Below, piece by piece: positions 41,998-46,048 of a DNA stretch of 46,048 nucleotides. The notes beneath the pieces are model-generated. The model made no database searches. It was given only the letters and a program-made list of their open reading frames with translations, and was not told where the DNA came from. The DNA comes from an uncultured bacterium. GTDB lineage: Bacteria > Latescibacterota > UBA2968 > UBA8231. The stretch covers positions 1-46,048 of the forward strand of contig CALDFW010000121.1 of NCBI GenBank assembly GCA_937942165.1, written 5' to 3'. Made by a program: the position numbers and the translations under genes. Within the stretch, counting starts at the first letter, position 1, and the number at the start of each line of letters is the position of its first letter.

Positions 41998-43482
41998 ATG
42001 ACCGAGTTTGTACGGCACAACTGCGGTTTTTGCGTGGCGAACACGCTGCACGACGCGTATCGATTTATTCATTCTCTCCAACATCGCGGCCGCGAGGCAG
42101 CTGGCATTGCCGCCGTTGGCGATGGGCGGATAGACGTCATTAAGTGGAAGGGGGGCGTTTCCACCTTTGACGTGACGGATTTACACAAAATTTTTGTCAG
42201 CCCAAACTATCACACCTACATGGCACACGTGCGCTACGCAACGCGCGGTTCGAAGGATAAGATCCTTGAAGAGGCGCACCCGCACGTGATCGGGGGGCGC
42301 ATTGAGAACCGGGACAATCACATATTGATTTGGGATTGCGATATGGCGGCCGTGCACAACGGCCAAGTCGATCCGGTCTTTTTTAGCGAGGTCGCCCCCG
42401 ACAGCATGTACTCTTCCTGTGATACGGAGGCACTCCTCTATTTGTACCGGGAGCGTGGCGAATACAATTTCCTAAAGGAAGTGCCCGGCGCTTTTACGTT
42501 GGCCATTGCTGATAAGCGAAAGAAAGATGTGATCGTCATGCGCGATCGCACCGGTATTAAGCCCGGTGTGCTCGGTTGGAAAGATGGCAAATACGGCGTT
42601 GCATCTGAGGATATCGCCTTTCGAAAAAACGGGGGTGAATACGTAGAGGACCTCGATCCTGGGACGATTTATTACATCGAACCCGAAGGGGGATATTCAA
42701 AGGAGAAGCTGCTCGAAGTCGAGAAGGCGCACTGCTTTTTTGAGTGGAACTATATAACCGATCTCGACTCGATAATAAACGGCGTTAGCGTGCGTAGTAT
42801 TCGCGAGGCGCTTGGAGAAGAGCTGAGTGAGGAACTCACTAGCGAAATTAAAGACGCCGACTTGGTAACTTATTTACCTCGCTGCCCCGAAGTGGCTGCA
42901 CGCTCTTTTGCTAAAAAGAGAGAATTGCCCTTTGAACCCGTTTTCTACAAGATGCGGGGAGAGCGCTCCTTTCAGGGATCGACTGCCGGCGAGCGCAAAG
43001 AGTCCATCGGTCAGAACTTGCACTTGCTGCCGGGCATGAAGAAGAAACTGCGCGGGAAGACCGTTATCTTGCTCGATGATAGTATTGTGCGCGGCAATAA
43101 TTCGAAGCGCGCGCGCGATTTGCTGTACGAAGAGGCCCAGGTTAAAAAGGCGTATTTGGTAAGCTATACGCCGCCGATTGGTATCATTGGGGACGACGGC
43201 GTGCCAAGGGGCTGCACGTTTGGGGTGGATATGCCGCCAGATCCAAAGCCGGGCGAAGAGTTTATCGCGCGAAATCGCACCATAGAAGAGATAAGTGAGG
43301 CGATGGAAATGCCCGTTCTCTATCTCTCTCGGCCCGGAATGTTAAAGGCCTTTGCCCGGGCCGGTTTGGGAGAGAACGACCTGTGCACGTTCTGCATTGG
43401 TGGACGCATGCCCTTCGAAGTTGCCGGCTCGCTTATTCGGATTGGCGAAAAACCTCAGATGGATCTGTTGGACGATATATAA
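41998..43482 (+). CDS. purF: Amidophosphoribosyltransferase (PurF), propeptide and iron-sulphur type
   Basis: A 494-residue enzyme for the first committed step of purine synthesis (PRPP plus glutamine). The glutaminase nucleophile is Cys9 (HNCGFCVA), so eight residues must be removed, as in Bacillus-type PurF; the enzyme is not the MCGI type. LQHRGREAAGIAAV, YMAHVRYATRGS and AVHNGQVDP form the glutaminase site. The PRPP loop is LLDDSIVRGNNSKRA where most read DDSIVRGTTS. Four cysteines at the [4Fe-4S] positions are present (HCFFEWNY, RGCTFGVDM and LCTFCIGG). The deviations (NN in the PRPP loop, Asn/Phe near Cys9) suggest a divergent branch. It stands alone, without other pur genes, and converges on the 708-residue protein gene. 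Confidence 0.88.
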   Translation: MTEFVRHNCGFCVANTLHDAYRFIHSLQHRGREAAGIAAVGDGRIDVIKWKGGVSTFDVTDLHKIFVSPNYHTYMAHVRYATRGSKDKILEEAHPHVIGGRIENRDNHILIWDCDMAAVHNGQVDPVFFSEVAPDSMYSSCDTEALLYLYRERGEYNFLKEVPGAFTLAIADKRKKDVIVMRDRTGIKPGVLGWKDGKYGVASEDIAFRKNGGEYVEDLDPGTIYYIEPEGGYSKEKLLEVEKAHCFFEWNYITDLDSIINGVSVRSIREALGEELSEELTSEIKDADLVTYLPRCPEVAARSFAKKRELPFEPVFYKMRGERSFQGSTAGERKESIGQNLHLLPGMKKKLRGKTVILLDDSIVRGNNSKRARDLLYEEAQVKKAYLVSYTPPIGIIGDDGVPRGCTFGVDMPPDPKPGEEFIARNRTIEEISEAMEMPVLYLSRPGMLKAFARAGLGENDLCTFCIGGRMPFEVAGSLIRIGEKPQMDLLDDI

Positions 43483-43498
43483 AGGCGCATCCACTCCT

Positions 43499-45625
43499 CT
43501 AGTCGATGGCGATATCGCCCGTCTGCGTTGCGCGTAGACCGATTTGCTTGAGTTCGTCTATCTCCGTTTCTCCATCTCCATATAGTTCGCAGATATAGCG
43601 GACGTCAAAAGTTGTTCCAGCCGGAACGGGCACCTGGTCCGGTTGGAAATTGACGTGGATATCTACGTAGTTACCGCAGACAGAATAGTGCATATTTTGG
43701 TTCGGATCGGGATTGTCGACCAGCGTTAAGACATTGCCTCGGTCCGATGGATAGAGGGCGTAAAAGAGGCGCTGTCCCTCCGCGTGCTGACCGCCGCTCA
43801 GATCGGGGCGGTAGCTGTATTTAACAAAGCTCTCTCCGCCCTGCACAAAGAGCACTGCATCGTGGAACCAGGTCTCTGGAAGACGCGAGGGATAGGGGAA
43901 AATGTCGGAAAACTCGACGTTGTTATCATCCCACTGTTGGAGGGCCGTAAAGCGCATGCGGACTTCCAACCGAGGCCGTGGGTGATCGTAGGGAATGCGC
44001 AGCCATGTTTCAGACTGTGCGCGGCCGTTGGGGTTGGTAGCGCGAAAATAGAGCGCTACGGCATCAGGGCCGTTTTCCTCTATGCGAAATTCCCGCACAT
44101 CACTGCAGTAATGGTGCTTGGAAATGCCGCATGACTTGAAAAAAGCCAAGGGCATTTCCCAGATGACGGGATCTTCCTGCCCGTAGTTTGTCAGGCGGTG
44201 TACGGCACCGGAGAAGAGGTCGAATTCCAGCAGGGGAACCCGGCTGTTACGGCTGCTCCACAGGGCGATGTCGCGTCGGTTGCCTGCGCGCCTTTTGAGA
44301 TCGACCCCACCTATTTCGCTCTGGTAAACGGCCTGGATTCCGGGTGCTTTTTCTATGCGTAATACGGTCTCGCGTTCGGCGTGTAAACGCATCCAAACGA
44401 GCACGTCGTCGACGGAGTCCCTGCGGTGTGACATTTCCATGGGCACGCATATATCGTCGGTGAGCTCACCCTCGGAAACGAGCTGGACGGGAGTGGGCTG
44501 ACTGTCTACCGTCGCGATGACCGCTCCGCGGTGGCGCGGGTCGGTTTTGCGGCGGAAAAAACGAACGCATACCTCGCGTGCTAGCGGGTCGGCGGGGAAG
44601 GTGATTTGCACCGCCGTGGGATCGACCTGTCCAATCTCATAGGTCCCATCTTCTTCGGTATAGCATCGATACAGGCCGCCCACTACCTCGGGTGTTAGTG
44701 GAGCCTGCACGGCCCGTATGCGCGGTTGCAGTACTTCGAGGCTATCAGATCTTGCCAGCATGACGGAGGCAGTAAAGGTGCCGTCGCTCTCGTCGGAACA
44801 CTCTACGCGGGCATCGCGTAGCCAGCACATGCGCACCGTTGAGCCTTCTTCCCACAGCGATGCTTGGACGCCGGCGTGCAGGCCGCTGCAGGACCAACCC
44901 ATACCTCCCCTAGCCCACTGCTGCATGCCCGTGGGCCAGCGCGATGCGTAGAAGGGGGGGAGGACGCCGTGGTCGGAACCGACGTCCCAAACATGGCCCT
45001 CGTCGCGGACCCAGAAAATGGCGGCCGCTTCAGAATCGTTTTCGAGCAAGACGGCGCGCTCTGGCAGGTGTGTACCGAAGGGACGGTCCGTTGCTCCGTA
45101 TCCGCTCAGCGTTTCCGGTCCTAGGTGCAGCCTCTTGTAGCGAGCGTCGTCAACCAGTTCGACGTAGGCATCTTGGATAGGGCCGTGACCCAAGCGATCA
45201 ATGATCTGCATTGTAAAGGTGCAGTGCACGGTTCCGTTGGGGTATAGCCAGATGTCTTGGCGTCCGTCGCCGTGGTAATGCCCTGCCTCGTCGAGCAGGT
45301 CAAAGGCCACGCGCATACCCATGCGCACAGGTCCTTCTTCCAGGAAATGAAATTTAGGGGCTGGATCATTTTCTTGTCGTATAAGGACGGATTGGTCAAA
45401 GTCGCTGCATTCGGATTCCTGACGACACACTAGGCGCACACGGCATGCCACGCGCAGCGCTGCTTCGCGCAGTCCGCTGCGCAGGTCGGGACCTTCAGCG
45501 CCAATAGAGAGGACGCCCCCTTCGTACTTGGCAAACGACAGGGTCTGTTCGCTTGTGAATCGGCTCTTCCAGTGACTGCGGCAGTCTACGAAAACTCCAC
45601 TGGGTTGGGAATGCAAATGAGCCAT
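43499..45625 (-). CDS. Unrecognised 708-residue beta-rich protein
   Basis: I do not recognise this family. The protein has no signal peptide or membrane segment, so it should be cytoplasmic. The sequence is rich in alternating beta-strand patterns, Trp and Tyr, with blocks such as DIWLYPNGTVHCTF, WDVGSDHGVLPPFYASRW, FFRRKTDPRHRGAVIATV and ETWLRIPYDHPRPRLEVRMRF. Two carbohydrate-binding-like beta-sandwich regions seem present (about 60-250 and about 480-690) around a middle domain. A sugar-acting or sugar-binding role is possible but not shown. A ribosome-binding site is seen upstream (GGGGAGGATT before ATG 45625). It is divergent from a creatininase-family gene across 117 bp. Confidence 0.75.
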   Translation of the reverse strand: MAHLHSQPSGVFVDCRSHWKSRFTSEQTLSFAKYEGGVLSIGAEGPDLRSGLREAALRVACRVRLVCRQESECSDFDQSVLIRQENDPAPKFHFLEEGPVRMGMRVAFDLLDEAGHYHGDGRQDIWLYPNGTVHCTFTMQIIDRLGHGPIQDAYVELVDDARYKRLHLGPETLSGYGATDRPFGTHLPERAVLLENDSEAAAIFWVRDEGHVWDVGSDHGVLPPFYASRWPTGMQQWARGGMGWSCSGLHAGVQASLWEEGSTVRMCWLRDARVECSDESDGTFTASVMLARSDSLEVLQPRIRAVQAPLTPEVVGGLYRCYTEEDGTYEIGQVDPTAVQITFPADPLAREVCVRFFRRKTDPRHRGAVIATVDSQPTPVQLVSEGELTDDICVPMEMSHRRDSVDDVLVWMRLHAERETVLRIEKAPGIQAVYQSEIGGVDLKRRAGNRRDIALWSSRNSRVPLLEFDLFSGAVHRLTNYGQEDPVIWEMPLAFFKSCGISKHHYCSDVREFRIEENGPDAVALYFRATNPNGRAQSETWLRIPYDHPRPRLEVRMRFTALQQWDDNNVEFSDIFPYPSRLPETWFHDAVLFVQGGESFVKYSYRPDLSGGQHAEGQRLFYALYPSDRGNVLTLVDNPDPNQNMHYSVCGNYVDIHVNFQPDQVPVPAGTTFDVRYICELYGDGETEIDELKQIGLRATQTGDIAID

Positions 45626-45742
45626 GGGAAATCCTCCCCTTTGCGGTTGTGGTTAGGGCTATAATTGTGCATGATACTGCCTGCGTAGATCGCTGTCAAC
45701 AAAAGGGGGCAAACCGTCCTCTGTAAATCGGGAGACCATTGA

Positions 45743-46048
45743 ATGATCGTAGAAGAAGTGCGCCTTTGGAAGCTGACTCGCCGCCACGTGCGTCAGCGGT
45801 TAGAGCAGGGGTTAATAAAGGGAGCTATTTTACCCACCGGAAGCACTGAGCAGCACAACGAACACTTGGCGATGGAGCACGATACGGCTAGCGCGGCGTA
45901 TGTGGCCCATCAGGCCGCGTTACAGCTCTATCCGCAGGCGTTAGTGGCTACGCCTATGTCGGTAGGGATATCAGAGCATTGGATGGAGTTTAAGGGGACG
46001 CTCAGCCTGCGCCCGGAGACCTTTTTCACCGTGGCGTACGATATTTGC
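45743..46048 (+). CDS. Creatininase-family amidohydrolase, partial (N-terminal 102 residues)
   Basis: The frame runs open from ATG 45743 to the window edge, so the C-terminus is missing. The creatininase signature is clear: AILPTGSTEQHNEHLAMEHDT, matching the PxGSxEQHGxHLPxxTD pattern with metal-binding Glu, His and Asp. The family hydrolyses cyclic amides or formamide-type intermediates (creatinine, F420 precursors and mycofactocin-related substrates). Substrate cannot be assigned from this part. It is divergent from the 708-residue protein gene. Confidence 0.88.
   Translation, partial: MIVEEVRLWKLTRRHVRQRLEQGLIKGAILPTGSTEQHNEHLAMEHDTASAAYVAHQAALQLYPQALVATPMSVGISEHWMEFKGTLSLRPETFFTVAYDIC

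Overview
The window reads as ordinary chromosome of a diderm (Gram-negative-type) bacterium with roughly 55% GC by eye. The envelope genes (TolC-type outer-membrane protein, MlaC-type periplasmic proteins, lipoprotein) show two membranes. Several Gfo/Idh/MocA oxidoreductases, a PhyH-type dioxygenase, a creatininase, an IolD/IolE-like pair and a branched-polyamine synthase recall Latescibacterota, Poribacteria or Planctomycetes-like lineages. That placement is inference; no rRNA or other decisive marker is present. No transposase, integrase, phage gene or CRISPR array was seen.

Layout. (1) 1-1737, minus strand: the N-terminal part of a TPR / FG-GAP / ASPIC-UnbV lipoprotein. It is followed on the plus strand by tRNA-Gly(GCC) with its own promoter and terminator. 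(2) 1953-10835, minus strand: a tightly overlapping operon of nucleotidyltransferase, CDP-alcohol phosphatidyltransferase, LPG-synthase-type membrane protein, TolC-like protein, MlaC-DUF3047 fusion, MlaC-like protein and RND/MMPL exporter. Divergent from it, 11187-14750 carries a Wzx-like flippase, a second nucleotidyltransferase and a second, motif-degenerate CDP-alcohol phosphatidyltransferase. Together they look like an undescribed pathway that makes a CDP-activated phospho-alcohol lipid and moves it across the envelope. (3) 14716-22733: di-haem cytochrome c, UvrA paralogue, M24 peptidase, methionyl-tRNA synthetase and one Gfo/Idh/MocA enzyme.

(4) 22734-23280 has no conventional gene but carries a near-consensus promoter, a predicted structured RNA of about 300 nt and a strong intrinsic terminator. 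The RNA contains a 14-nt stretch complementary to the standard 3' end of 16S rRNA, placed just before a 12-codon reading frame. This is the most unusual item in the window. (5) 23281-31435: a plus-strand catabolic operon of two MDR dehydrogenases, a beta-propeller protein, an IolE-like isomerase, an SGNH hydrolase, an IolD-like ThDP enzyme, a Gfo/Idh/MocA dehydrogenase and a PhyH-type oxygenase. It probably degrades a cyclitol or unusual sugar.

(6) 31527-46048: mostly housekeeping and central metabolism. It holds a BpsA-like polyamine synthase with a long C-terminal extension, DNA polymerase I, a threonine-aldolase-like enzyme, an amidohydrolase, a D-2-hydroxyacid dehydrogenase, a PII protein, an isochorismatase-like hydrolase, class II aldolase, a possible gene remnant, PurF, an unrecognised 708-residue protein and the start of a creatininase-family gene cut by the window edge.
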